Positions 1 to 6,237 of a stretch of DNA of 9,019 nucleotides are shown in pieces. Under the pieces are notes generated by a model. The model made no database searches. It worked only from the letters and a program-made list of their open reading frames with translations, and was not told the origin of the DNA. The DNA is from an uncultured Actinomycetes bacterium. GTDB taxonomy: Bacteria > Actinomycetota > Actinomycetes > Nanopelagicales > Nanopelagicaceae. The stretch spans positions 1-9,019 of the forward strand of contig CAIXVA010000155.1 of assembly GCA_903922745.1 (NCBI GenBank), in the 5' to 3' direction. Position 1 is the first letter of the stretch. Each line of letters begins with the position of its first letter. A program made the translations under genes and the position numbers.

Positions 1-2
1 CA

Positions 3-482
3 CAATTAGATCCCGAGGTAATCATCGCCTCACCACTTAAGCGCACAACTCAAACAGCCGAAGCGATTTCTCGTGCAACCGGATTGCCAATTACCTTTGA
101 AGAAACCTGGATTGAATGTTCATTCGGAATTTGGGATGGCTTATCTATTGATGAAGTAAAAGAAAGGTATCCGGCTGATTATCAGGCTTGGATTTCTTCA
201 ACAGGTTTTGCGCCACCGCAAGGTGAGTCATATGACAATGTTGCGATACGAATCGATGCTGCACTCAATCAGATTGCAGCTGAATATCCAGGACAACGAG
301 TTGCTGTTGTGACCCACAACGGAACCATCAAATCTGCAGCCAAAGTAGTTGTAGGCGCACCTGCCGACAGTATTTTCCATATTGATATCTCACCGTGTTC
401 CATCACAACGGTGAGCATCTGGCCAAGTGATGGCTTGCGCGCACTTCGTACCCTTAATGAACAGGCTCATCTGCGCCCATAA
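3..482 (+). CDS. Histidine phosphatase domain, C-terminal part (likely of an RNase HI/acid phosphatase fusion); 5'-truncated
   Basis: The reading frame is open from the window edge, so the true start lies upstream; 159 codons and a TAA are visible. It begins QLDPEVIIASPLKRTTQTAEA, and SPLKRTTQTA is the phosphoglycerate-mutase/acid-phosphatase 'SPLxRxxQTA' motif. It continues with WIECSFGIWDGLS (the acidic 'E..FG.W.GL' block), APPQGES, and VVTHNGTIKS, which carries the second catalytic histidine. The RHG motif with the phospho-accepting histidine would lie upstream of the window. The order of motifs, the 'THNGTIK' form and the ending 'LNEQAHL' resemble the C-terminal domain of the actinobacterial bifunctional RNase H/acid phosphatase (Rv2228c type). 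If so, an N-terminal RNase HI domain lies outside the window. A stand-alone CobC-like phosphatase is the alternative. The domain family is secure; the fusion is inferred from resemblance. A TTG at 84 is internal to the domain and not a credible start. Confidence 0.85.
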   Translation, partial: QLDPEVIIASPLKRTTQTAEAISRATGLPITFEETWIECSFGIWDGLSIDEVKERYPADYQAWISSTGFAPPQGESYDNVAIRIDAALNQIAAEYPGQRVAVVTHNGTIKSAAKVVVGAPADSIFHIDISPCSITTVSIWPSDGLRALRTLNEQAHLRP

Positions 483-491
483 GCAGTGGTT

Positions 492-509
492 CGTAATGCG
501 ATCGTTACG
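492..509. repeat. Short inverted repeat downstream of the phosphatase gene
   Basis: CGTAA (492-496) and TTACG (505-509) are perfect reverse complements around an 8-base spacer that contains the palindrome CGATCG. It lies 10 bases after the phosphatase stop and 9 bases before the -35 element of the next gene. No T-tract follows, so a factor-independent terminator is unlikely. It could be an operator for the binding-protein promoter or simply chance. Confidence 0.3.
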
Positions 510-517
510 CGTAGATC

Positions 518-546
518 TTGGGAAAAACGGACATTTCGCCTAGAGT
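518..546 (+). promoter_or_regulatory. Sigma-70-type promoter of the substrate-binding protein gene
   Basis: The -35 element is TTGGGA (518-523; 4/6 to TTGACA) and the -10 element is TAGAGT (541-546; 4/6 to TATAAT, fitting the actinobacterial TANNNT pattern). They are separated by the optimal 17 bases. Transcription would begin near 552-554, giving a leader of roughly 75 bases before the ATG at 630. This is the only well-spaced hexamer pair I see in the 483-629 spacer. It is predicted from sequence alone. Confidence 0.6.
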
Positions 547-614
547 AGGCCCACCCTCGGAGAGCAATTCTGCTTTCCATTCCAATGCAATGACCCTCGT
601 CGGCGCAGATTATT

Positions 615-624
615 AAAAGGATGG
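615..624 (+). promoter_or_regulatory. Shine-Dalgarno sequence that decides the start of the binding-protein gene
   Basis: The purine-rich AAAAGGATGG lies 5 bases before the ATG at 630 (9 bases counted from AAAAGG). It overlaps the in-frame ATG at 621, which would then have a Shine-Dalgarno with no spacer. The site therefore favours 630 as the translation start. Confidence 0.65.
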
Positions 625-629
625 TTTAC

Positions 630-2252
630 ATGAAGGTACAGACACTAGGAAAGCGCAGCGCTGCAGTAATCGCTGCTCTCGCCCTTGCAGTCGGTGGCAA
701 TGTTGTTGTGGCACACGCTGCAGCACCTGCATATATTGATTGCGAATTATTTGGAGCAGGCGAGCCAGATTTCATTGATCCAGCTCTTACATCAACACTT
801 GTAGGCGCCAACGTTGCAACAATGCTATTTGACGGACTTACAGACACAGATGCAAACGGAAACCTTTACGGTGAAGTTGCTTCAAAGTGGACTACTAAGG
901 ACGGCGCAAAGACATGGACATTTACACTGAAGAAGGGTCTGAAGTTCTCTAACGGAGAAGCAGTTCTACCTTCATCATTTGTCAACGGCTGGAAGCGCTC
1001 AATGGATTCAAAGCTTGCTTCAGAAGTTGCATACCACGGTGACTTCATCTTGGGTATGAACGCATACTCAACTGGTAAGGGCGCATTCCCATCATCATCA
1101 GTAGTTGCAGATGACAAGGCAATGACACTTACAGTAAAGATGGAAAACCCAACTGCAGACTGGCCATCAATTGTCGGTCACTCAGTGTTCTCACCAATTC
1201 CAACAACAATGATTGGTGCATCTGGCAAAGTTGAAGAAGATGGCACAAAGCTTGTTGGTAACGGTCCATTTATGTTGGACAAGGCAATTACAAAGCGCGC
1301 AGGTGGCGAAGTTGTATTAGTGCCAAACCCTAACTACGGTGGAAAAGCAGCACTTCTTTCAAAGGTTACATTCAAGATTTCATCTGATGTAAACGCTGCA
1401 TACAACGCATTTGCATCAGGCCAGTGCGATAACGGTCCAATTCCAGCAGGTCGTTACTCAGAGCTTCTAGGCAAGTGGGGAACTAAGGGTGTTAAGACAA
1501 CTCTTGGAACTGACTACTGGGGCTTTAACTGGGAAGATCCAACTGTTGGTGGAACAAAGAATAAGTACCTACGTTCTGCAATTTCAAAAGCAATTGACCG
1601 CGAACAAATCTCAACAGTGATCTACCAGGGTGTACGTAAGCCTGCTTCAGGTCTACTTCCACCAGGACTTCCTGGCTACGTAGCTGGACAAGGAATCACA
1701 AGCACACGCGACCTAGCTGGTGCAAAGGCTGATTACAAGCGTTGGTTAGATCTTGGTAACAAGACTCCAGCTCCAATCCGTCTTTCATACAACGATGGCG
1801 CTGGTTGGGACAAGGTTGCTTCAATCATCATCGCAAATCTTAAGGATGTAGGAATTCCTGCAAAGCTAGATCCATTCCCAGCTGATGGAACTTACTTCTC
1901 TAAGATGCGTAAGGGACAAGGACAGATGATTCGCGCAGGTTGGTTCGCTGACTACGCAATCGCTGACAACTTCTTGTACCCATTGCTTCACTCAAACTCA
2001 ATTGGTGGAGACAACCTAGAGCGTTACAGCAGTGCAACATTTGATGGCTTGATCAACTCAGCTCGCTCATCAACAAACAAGTCATTTGCTCAGAGCCAGT
2101 ACCGTCGTGCTGAAATTCAAGCTCTACGCAGTGATGTTGTTATCACACAGACCGTAAACCGTGGAATCGCAACAGTGCTTGCAGCAAGCACTTCTGTATT
2201 CCCAATCAGTCCACTAGGAATGATTGTTTTCGATCAAATCGTAAAGAACTAA
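630..2252 (+). CDS. Peptide-type ABC transporter substrate-binding protein (SBP_bac_5 family), exported
   Basis: It captures the substrate, probably di- or oligopeptides, outside the membrane and delivers it to the permease pair encoded downstream. The protein has 540 residues, normal for cluster C (DppA/OppA-type) binding proteins. Residues 1-30 form a Sec signal peptide: basic start, hydrophobic core AAVIAALALAVGG, then a signal peptidase I-like AHA/AA site. There is no lipobox. Family blocks follow in order: EPDFIDPALT near 45, LFDGL and the WTFTLKKGLKFSNGE block (about 66-110), NGPFML near 211, YWGFN, LRSAISKAIDRE with the LLPPGLPGY segment, and GWFADYAIADNFLYPLL. The only cysteines are C38 and C266, which could form a disulfide. 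Lysine is almost always AAG here, while the following permease mixes AAA and AAG, which suggests selection for high expression. The gene has its own promoter and terminator. The start at 630 is preferred over 621 because of Shine-Dalgarno spacing. The substrate cannot be read from sequence; peptides are the default for this family. Confidence 0.92.
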   Translation: MKVQTLGKRSAAVIAALALAVGGNVVVAHAAAPAYIDCELFGAGEPDFIDPALTSTLVGANVATMLFDGLTDTDANGNLYGEVASKWTTKDGAKTWTFTLKKGLKFSNGEAVLPSSFVNGWKRSMDSKLASEVAYHGDFILGMNAYSTGKGAFPSSSVVADDKAMTLTVKMENPTADWPSIVGHSVFSPIPTTMIGASGKVEEDGTKLVGNGPFMLDKAITKRAGGEVVLVPNPNYGGKAALLSKVTFKISSDVNAAYNAFASGQCDNGPIPAGRYSELLGKWGTKGVKTTLGTDYWGFNWEDPTVGGTKNKYLRSAISKAIDREQISTVIYQGVRKPASGLLPPGLPGYVAGQGITSTRDLAGAKADYKRWLDLGNKTPAPIRLSYNDGAGWDKVASIIIANLKDVGIPAKLDPFPADGTYFSKMRKGQGQMIRAGWFADYAIADNFLYPLLHSNSIGGDNLERYSSATFDGLINSARSSTNKSFAQSQYRRAEIQALRSDVVITQTVNRGIATVLAASTSVFPISPLGMIVFDQIVKN

Positions 2253-2267
2253 TTTAAGTTCTTGATG

Positions 2268-2308
2268 AGTGAGGGGTCCTCGAAAGAGGGCCCCTCACTT
2301 TGATTTAT
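2268..2308 (+). terminator. Strong hairpin terminator (or mRNA stabiliser) after the binding-protein gene
   Basis: The left arm 2268-2281 pairs with the right arm 2286-2299 in a 14-bp GC-rich stem with a single G-U pair, capped by a GAAA (GNRA-type) tetraloop at 2282-2285. The interrupted T-rich stretch TTTGATTTAT follows. It starts 15 bases after the stop of the binding-protein gene and precedes the permease genes. It should stop or strongly reduce read-through and also protect the upstream mRNA 3' end, so that the binding protein can be made in excess over the membrane parts. The tail is not a clean T-run, so termination may be partial. Confidence 0.8.
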
Positions 2309-2320
2309 ACCTCACTTTGA
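2293..2320 (+). repeat. Direct repeat CCTCACTTTGA, two copies 17 bases apart
   Basis: CCTCACTTTGA occurs at 2293-2303, within the 3' arm and tail of the terminator hairpin, and again at 2310-2320. The second copy contains CCTCACT, which could pair with AGTGAGG (2268-2274) of the hairpin's 5' arm. It may be a remnant of a small duplication or an alternative pairing partner; the main 14-bp stem would be far more stable. Confidence 0.6.
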
Positions 2321-2345
2321 ATTTCATTAATACAAACCAGCAGAC

Positions 2346-2351
2346 TATGAT
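2346..2351 (+). promoter_or_regulatory. -10 element (TATGAT) for the permease/ATPase operon, probably leaderless
   Basis: TATGAT matches TATAAT at 5 of 6 positions and ends 8 bases before the ATG at 2360. Transcription would therefore start at or next to that ATG. No well-spaced -35 is seen: TTGAAT (2317-2322) is 23 bases away, which is too far. The lack of a good Shine-Dalgarno at 2360 and the terminator just upstream both favour a local promoter here. The prediction rests on sequence alone. Confidence 0.45.
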
Positions 2352-2359
2352 TGAGTGAA

Positions 2360-3349
2360 ATGTTTACCTACACGATTAAGCGATTGCTACAAAGCCTTAT
2401 TGTTGTCTGGGCTGCAGTCACCTTAATGTTTGCACTCTTCTTCATTATTCCCGGAGATCCAATCTCACTAAAAAGTGGCGAGAAAGCATTGCCTCAAGAG
2501 ATTCTGGATAACATTGAAAGAAAATATGGTTTGGATAAGCCAACCTATGTTCAGTATTTCCGCTTTTGGGGCAATTTATTCCGCGGTGATCTTGGATATT
2601 CGTATAAGAACGACAAATCAGTAAACACAATTTTGCATGATGGCTTATCAACTAGTGCTCGCCTGCTTTTTTGGGGTGCTCTACTGCAATTGATTATTGC
2701 TTTGACCGTTGGTCTAACCAGCGCGATTAAGCGCGGCTCCCTAGGCGATCGCCTTGGAACAGTGTTTTCAGTGGGTATTCAAGGAATTCCAGTTTTCGTA
2801 TCCGGCCTATTAGCTCAATATCTTTTTGGCGTTCTCCCATTCCAAATGCATTGGGATTGGCTCAACTTTTATAAACCGTGGCCGCAAACTTGGACCCTAG
2901 GAATTATTCCAACGGATAGTTGGAAGGGCTTAGTGTTACCCGCACTTGTTGTTGCGGTTGTGGACGCCGCTTTTATTGCTCGAATGCTTCGTTCTTCTCT
3001 ATTAGAAGTATTGCGTGCTGATTACATCCGCACTGCATTTGCAAAGGGTTTGTCTGCTCGTCGTGTGTGGTTCCATCATGCACTTCGTAACGCATTGATT
3101 CCGGTTATTACCGTTTACGGAACATCATTAATTGCAATCTTTGGTGTGGCTGTACAAACTGAAAAGGTGTTCTCACTACCCGGCATGGGTTCGACCATTG
3201 CAGATTCAGCGTTGTCGCAAGATGCGCCAGTTGTTCTTGGACTTGCAATTGTTGTTATTGCATTTGGTGCCGTCGTTAACTTAATTGTTGACCTCAGCTA
3301 TGCGCTGATTGATCCGCGCATCAAGATTGATGCAAAGGCGGTGCACTAA
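2360..3349 (+). CDS. dppB: Peptide ABC transporter permease, DppB/OppB-like
   Basis: One of two membrane subunits that form the translocation path of the peptide importer. It has 329 residues, typical for DppB. It shows the N-terminal helix and block YTIKRLLQSLIVVWAAVTLMF, then FFIIPGDP, the KYGLDKP...YFRFWGNLFRGDLGYS segment (about 55-82), further hydrophobic segments near 101-122, 135-155, 190-210, 248-268 and 290-312, and the cytoplasmic ATPase-coupling (EAA) loop DYIRTAFAKGLSARRVWFHHALRNALIPV at about 221-249. It ends with the usual ALIDPRIK. I chose ATG 2360 because it starts directly at the conserved N-terminus and lies 8 bases after a good -10 element. A TTG at 2351 would add three residues, but its first base is the last base of that -10. 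It overlaps the next gene by one base (TAATG). The symbol is by family; the substrate is unproven. Confidence 0.9.
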   Translation: MFTYTIKRLLQSLIVVWAAVTLMFALFFIIPGDPISLKSGEKALPQEILDNIERKYGLDKPTYVQYFRFWGNLFRGDLGYSYKNDKSVNTILHDGLSTSARLLFWGALLQLIIALTVGLTSAIKRGSLGDRLGTVFSVGIQGIPVFVSGLLAQYLFGVLPFQMHWDWLNFYKPWPQTWTLGIIPTDSWKGLVLPALVVAVVDAAFIARMLRSSLLEVLRADYIRTAFAKGLSARRVWFHHALRNALIPVITVYGTSLIAIFGVAVQTEKVFSLPGMGSTIADSALSQDAPVVLGLAIVVIAFGAVVNLIVDLSYALIDPRIKIDAKAVH

Positions 3350-4224
3350 TGTCTATGGAAGAACAGATTCCGGTTTCTCTGTCATATTGGCAAGATGTGC
3401 GCAAGCGCTTCTTCGGAAACAAGATTTCGATAGTTGGTTTAGCAATCCTTGTAGTACTCATCCTTGCAGGAATAATCGGACCAATTATCAGCGGCTGGAA
3501 GTACGACGATCTCGGACCAGATATTTTGTCTAGCCCTGGCGCCAAAGGTCACTGGTTTGGAACCGACGATCTAGGTCGTGACATTTTTACTCGCGTTACA
3601 TTCGGTATTCGACTTTCATTGACAGTTGCAATCGTTGTTACGACGATTTCAGTTTTCGTCGGAGTCACATTGGGTGGAATTGCCGGTTACTTTGGTGGCT
3701 GGGTTGATACTTTAATCAGCCGCTTCATTGACACCTGGCAGGTAATCCCATTTGTATTGATCGGCTTTGCAATTATTACTGTGTTTGGCTCGTCTTTCTG
3801 GGTGATTGTGGCCGCACTTGTTTTCACTGGCTGGTATGCAACTACTCGTCTATTCCGAGCATCGGTGATGCAGGTTAAGTCGCTGGAGTATGTAGAAGCT
3901 GCACGTGCAACGGGTGCCACAACAAAGCGAATTATTTTGCGCCATATTGGCCCAAATGCGATCCCGCCAATCATTGTTGTTCTTGCATTCTCTGTTGCTG
4001 GCGCGATTTTGAGCGAAGCTATTTACGCTTTCTTAGGTGTGGGATTCCGTGAACCAACACCATCACTTGGCGTAATGATTTCTAGCTCACGTAACTATTT
4101 AACAGATAAGCCGTTTGTATTCTTTATTCCAGGATCTGTATTGGTATTACTGACTCTTTCAATCGTGTTGATTGGTGATGGACTTCGCGATGCACTTGAT
4201 CCAAAGCTGCGAGGTGTTAAGTGA
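3349..4224 (+). CDS. dppC: Peptide ABC transporter permease, DppC/OppC-like
   Basis: The second membrane subunit, partnering the product of the preceding gene. It has 291 residues, normal for DppC. It shows the N-terminal OppC block (SYWQDVRKRFFGNKISIVGLAILVVLILAGIIGP, about 12-45), the hallmark HWFGTDDLGRDIFTRVTFGIRLSL (about 68-91), and the EAA loop YVEAARATGATTKRIILRHIGPNAIPPIIV at about 181-210, where it contacts the ATPase subunits. EAIYAFLGVG and the C-terminal LIGDGLRDALDPKLRG follow. The ATG lies in the stop codon of the previous gene (1-base overlap), with GGCGGTG (3337-3343) five bases upstream as Shine-Dalgarno, so translation is coupled. A second in-frame ATG at 3355 is possible but less well placed. 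Confidence 0.92.
   Translation: MSMEEQIPVSLSYWQDVRKRFFGNKISIVGLAILVVLILAGIIGPIISGWKYDDLGPDILSSPGAKGHWFGTDDLGRDIFTRVTFGIRLSLTVAIVVTTISVFVGVTLGGIAGYFGGWVDTLISRFIDTWQVIPFVLIGFAIITVFGSSFWVIVAALVFTGWYATTRLFRASVMQVKSLEYVEAARATGATTKRIILRHIGPNAIPPIIVVLAFSVAGAILSEAIYAFLGVGFREPTPSLGVMISSSRNYLTDKPFVFFIPGSVLVLLTLSIVLIGDGLRDALDPKLRGVK
4211..4216 (+). promoter_or_regulatory. Shine-Dalgarno supporting a GTG start at 4221
   Basis: GAGGTG lies 4 bases before the GTG at 4221, inside the end of the preceding permease gene. It supports the non-ATG start, where GTGA forms a 4-base stop/start overlap. Confidence 0.65.
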
Positions 4225-5222
4225 GTCAGCAACCTTTACTACATATTGATGATTTACATGTGCACTTCAACACCAGCGATGGTGTTGTCCAAGCGATCAA
4301 TGGCGCCTCACTTACTTTAAATCCAGGCGAGATTGTTGGCCTTGTTGGTGAATCCGGTTCGGGTAAATCTGTTACTGCGATGAGCATCTTGGGGCTTGTA
4401 CCTAAGCCACCTGCTGTTTATCCAAAGGGTCGCATTCTGTGGAAGGGTATTGATCTTTTAACAACACCTGATCGCGAACTTCGCGAGATTCGTGGTGGAG
4501 AGATTTCAATGATCTTCCAGGATCCAATGACATCTCTTAACCCTGTCTACACAATTGGTCATCAGATTGCAGAAATGGTCCGTGTTCACGAGCGCATTTC
4601 AGCAAAGGCAGCAAAGCTTCGTTCAATTGAAATGCTTGACCTTGTTGGCATGCCTAATCCTCAACAGCGAGTCGATGATTATCCGCATCAATTTTCGGGT
4701 GGCATGCGCCAACGAGCAATGATTGCAATGGCTTTGTCATGTAATCCAGAGCTATTGATTGCTGATGAACCAACAACCGCCCTTGATGTAACTATCCAGG
4801 CACAGATTCTAGAGATCCTTGAAAAATCAGCCCGCGAATTAAATGTTGCAGTCCTTCTTATTACTCACGACCTAGGCGTAGTTGCCGGAATCTGTGATCG
4901 CGTTGCTGTTATGTATGGCGGTCGAATCGTTGAAGAAGCACCAGTAGATGATCTTTTTGAACGTCCATTGATGCCATACACATGGGGATTAATGAAGTCG
5001 ATTCCACAGATGGATAAGTCTTCTACAAAGCGTTTGTACACAATCCCAGGTTCACCTCCAGTTATGTCACGTCCTCCAAAGGGTTGTGCCTTTGCTGCTC
5101 GTTGTGAGTTTGCAATTGATAAGTGCCAAACAGAAGTACCAGAGCTAGAGACATATGCAGCTGGCCGTTTGGTTCGTTGTCACCGCGTGAATGAGCCTAA
5201 CTTTGTGAAGGTGCTCAAATGA
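4221..5222 (+). CDS. dppD: Peptide ABC transporter ATP-binding protein, DppD/OppD-like
   Basis: One of the two ATPases that drive import on the cytoplasmic face of the membrane. It has 333 residues. Visible motifs: Walker A GESGSGKS (43-50), Q-loop Q100 in [15 protein letters not shown] signature FSGGMRQR (158-165), Walker B LLIADEP (178-184) with catalytic E183, D-loop TALD, and switch histidine H216 in THDL. The C-terminal oligopeptide-transporter extension carries four cysteines (C289, C295, C302, C320) with spacing CX5CX6CX17C. DppD/DppF-type ATPases bind an iron-sulfur cluster through such cysteines, so one is likely here. It starts at GTG 4221 with a good Shine-Dalgarno and a 4-base overlap with the permease gene. 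It ends in an ATGA overlap with the next ATPase gene. All ATPase residues are intact. Confidence 0.93.
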   Translation: MSQQPLLHIDDLHVHFNTSDGVVQAINGASLTLNPGEIVGLVGESGSGKSVTAMSILGLVPKPPAVYPKGRILWKGIDLLTTPDRELREIRGGEISMIFQDPMTSLNPVYTIGHQIAEMVRVHERISAKAAKLRSIEMLDLVGMPNPQQRVDDYPHQFSGGMRQRAMIAMALSCNPELLIADEPTTALDVTIQAQILEILEKSARELNVAVLLITHDLGVVAGICDRVAVMYGGRIVEEAPVDDLFERPLMPYTWGLMKSIPQMDKSSTKRLYTIPGSPPVMSRPPKGCAFAARCEFAIDKCQTEVPELETYAAGRLVRCHRVNEPNFVKVLK

Positions 5223-6196
5223 CCGAGCCATTGTTAAGAGTTTCAAACCTTGAAAAGAAGTTCCCAATTCAACGTGGACTTCTAAAGCGCACCGTCGGAC
5301 AGATCCACGCTGTCGATGGAATCTCATTTGAAATCGCAGCAGGTGAAACACTTGGTTTAGTCGGTGAATCTGGTTGCGGTAAATCAACAACTGCTCGATT
5401 GATTTTGCGCTTGTTGGATCCAACATCTGGTGAGATCTTCTTCGACGGCAAAGAAATTCATGCGATGTCTCGCGAAGAAATCCGTGCAGTCCGTAAAGAC
5501 ATGCAGATTGTTTTCCAAGATCCATACGCTTCATTGAATCCACGAATGACAGTTCGCCAGATTGTTGCTGAACCACTAATCGTTCATGGCATGGCAAAAG
5601 ATGATTCAGATCCACGCGTGGATGAAATGATTGAACTATGCGGGCTTTCTCGTGAGTTCGGAAACCGCTACCCACATGAGTTTTCAGGCGGACAGCGCCA
5701 GCGAGTTGGTATTGCTCGTGCATTAGTTACACGTCCAAAACTTGTTGTATTAGATGAGCCTGTATCTGCACTAGATGTTTCCGTACAGGCACAGATTCTT
5801 AACTTGCTCGATGACTTGCGCGAAAAGTTTGGATTTAGTTACTTGTTCGTAGCGCACGATCTTTCTGTTGTTTCACATATTTCAGCGCGCGTTGCGGTGA
5901 TGTATCTTGGAAAGATTGTTGAAATCGGTACCCGTGAAGAGATTTTCAATAATCCACAGCACCCTTACACGAAGGCGCTTATTTCTGCAGTTCCACTTGC
6001 TAATCCAAAGCTAGAACGTATTCGTAAGAAGACCAGAATTGTTTTAACTGGTGATGTGCCAAGCCCGGCTAATCCACCATCTGGATGTCGATTCCGTACA
6101 CGGTGCTGGAAAGCGCAAGAGGCGTGTACAACAACCGAGCCTTTGTTAGTTACATCTGGTGATCACCAGGTTGCTTGTCACTTCCCAGAAAAGTAA
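5219..6196 (+). CDS. dppF: Peptide ABC transporter ATP-binding protein, DppF/OppF-like
   Basis: The second ATPase, expected to form a heterodimer with the preceding gene product. It has 325 residues. Motifs: Walker [10 protein letters not shown] (49-57), Q-loop Q100 in [13 protein letters not shown], signature FSGGQRQR (155-162), Walker B LVVLDEP (175-181) with E180, D-loop SALD, and H213 in AHDL. The early segment [25 protein letters not shown] is typical of DppF/OppF. Its C-terminal extension also holds four cysteines (C290, C296, C303, C320; CX5CX6CX16C). It starts at ATG 5219, overlapping the previous stop by 4 bases, with GAAGGTG (5207-5213) five bases upstream. It is the last gene of the operon. 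Its stop codon lies inside the first copy of a tandem 17-bp duplication, and the next gene is convergent. Confidence 0.93.
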   Translation: MTEPLLRVSNLEKKFPIQRGLLKRTVGQIHAVDGISFEIAAGETLGLVGESGCGKSTTARLILRLLDPTSGEIFFDGKEIHAMSREEIRAVRKDMQIVFQDPYASLNPRMTVRQIVAEPLIVHGMAKDDSDPRVDEMIELCGLSREFGNRYPHEFSGGQRQRVGIARALVTRPKLVVLDEPVSALDVSVQAQILNLLDDLREKFGFSYLFVAHDLSVVSHISARVAVMYLGKIVEIGTREEIFNNPQHPYTKALISAVPLANPKLERIRKKTRIVLTGDVPSPANPPSGCRFRTRCWKAQEACTTTEPLLVTSGDHQVACHFPEK

Positions 6197-6217
6197 CTAG
6201 CCCAGAAAAATAACTAG
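6184..6217. repeat. Tandem 17-bp duplication across the dppF stop codon
   Basis: CCCAGAAAAGTAACTAG (6184-6200) is followed directly by CCCAGAAAAATAACTAG (6201-6217), identical at 16 of 17 positions (G/A at the tenth base). The first copy encodes the last residues and TAA stop of the ATPase gene; the second fills most of the 27-base space before the end of the convergent decarboxylase gene. It looks like a recent slippage or duplication event. The unit is not a multiple of three, so the second copy is not a frame extension. Confidence 0.85.
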
Positions 6218-6237
6218 CTGGCGTTATTTAGTAACGC
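6202..6237 (-). terminator. Possible terminator of the decarboxylase gene
   Basis: GCGTTA (6221-6226) and TAACGC (6232-6237) form a 6-bp stem with a 5-base loop that overlaps the decarboxylase stop codon. Read on the minus strand, the hairpin is followed after 10 bases by TTATTTTTCTGG, a T-rich stretch made by the duplicated sequence. The stem is short and the T-rich stretch is set back, so this is a weak call. On the plus strand no T-tract follows, so I see no clear factor-independent terminator for the transporter operon. Confidence 0.35.

Noticed and set aside
492..509. Terminator of the phosphatase gene
   Set aside because: The stem is only 5 bp and no T-tract follows; kept only as an inverted repeat.
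621..629. In-frame ATG at 621 as start of the binding-protein gene
   Set aside because: The AAAAGG Shine-Dalgarno abuts it with no spacer, while the ATG at 630 has proper spacing and opens a normal signal peptide (MKVQTLGKRS).
626..1117. Minus-strand open frames opposite the binding-protein gene
   Set aside because: They are antisense to a gene with clear family motifs and strong codon bias; nothing recognisable in them.
2351..2359. TTG at 2351 as start of the DppB-like permease
   Set aside because: It has no Shine-Dalgarno and overlaps a good -10 element; ATG 2360 gives the usual N-terminus.
5145..5723. A 192-codon open frame on the minus strand
   Set aside because: It lies wholly antisense to the two intact ATPase genes, and its translation shows no recognisable family and a low-complexity His/Leu/Arg-rich composition typical of an antisense shadow.
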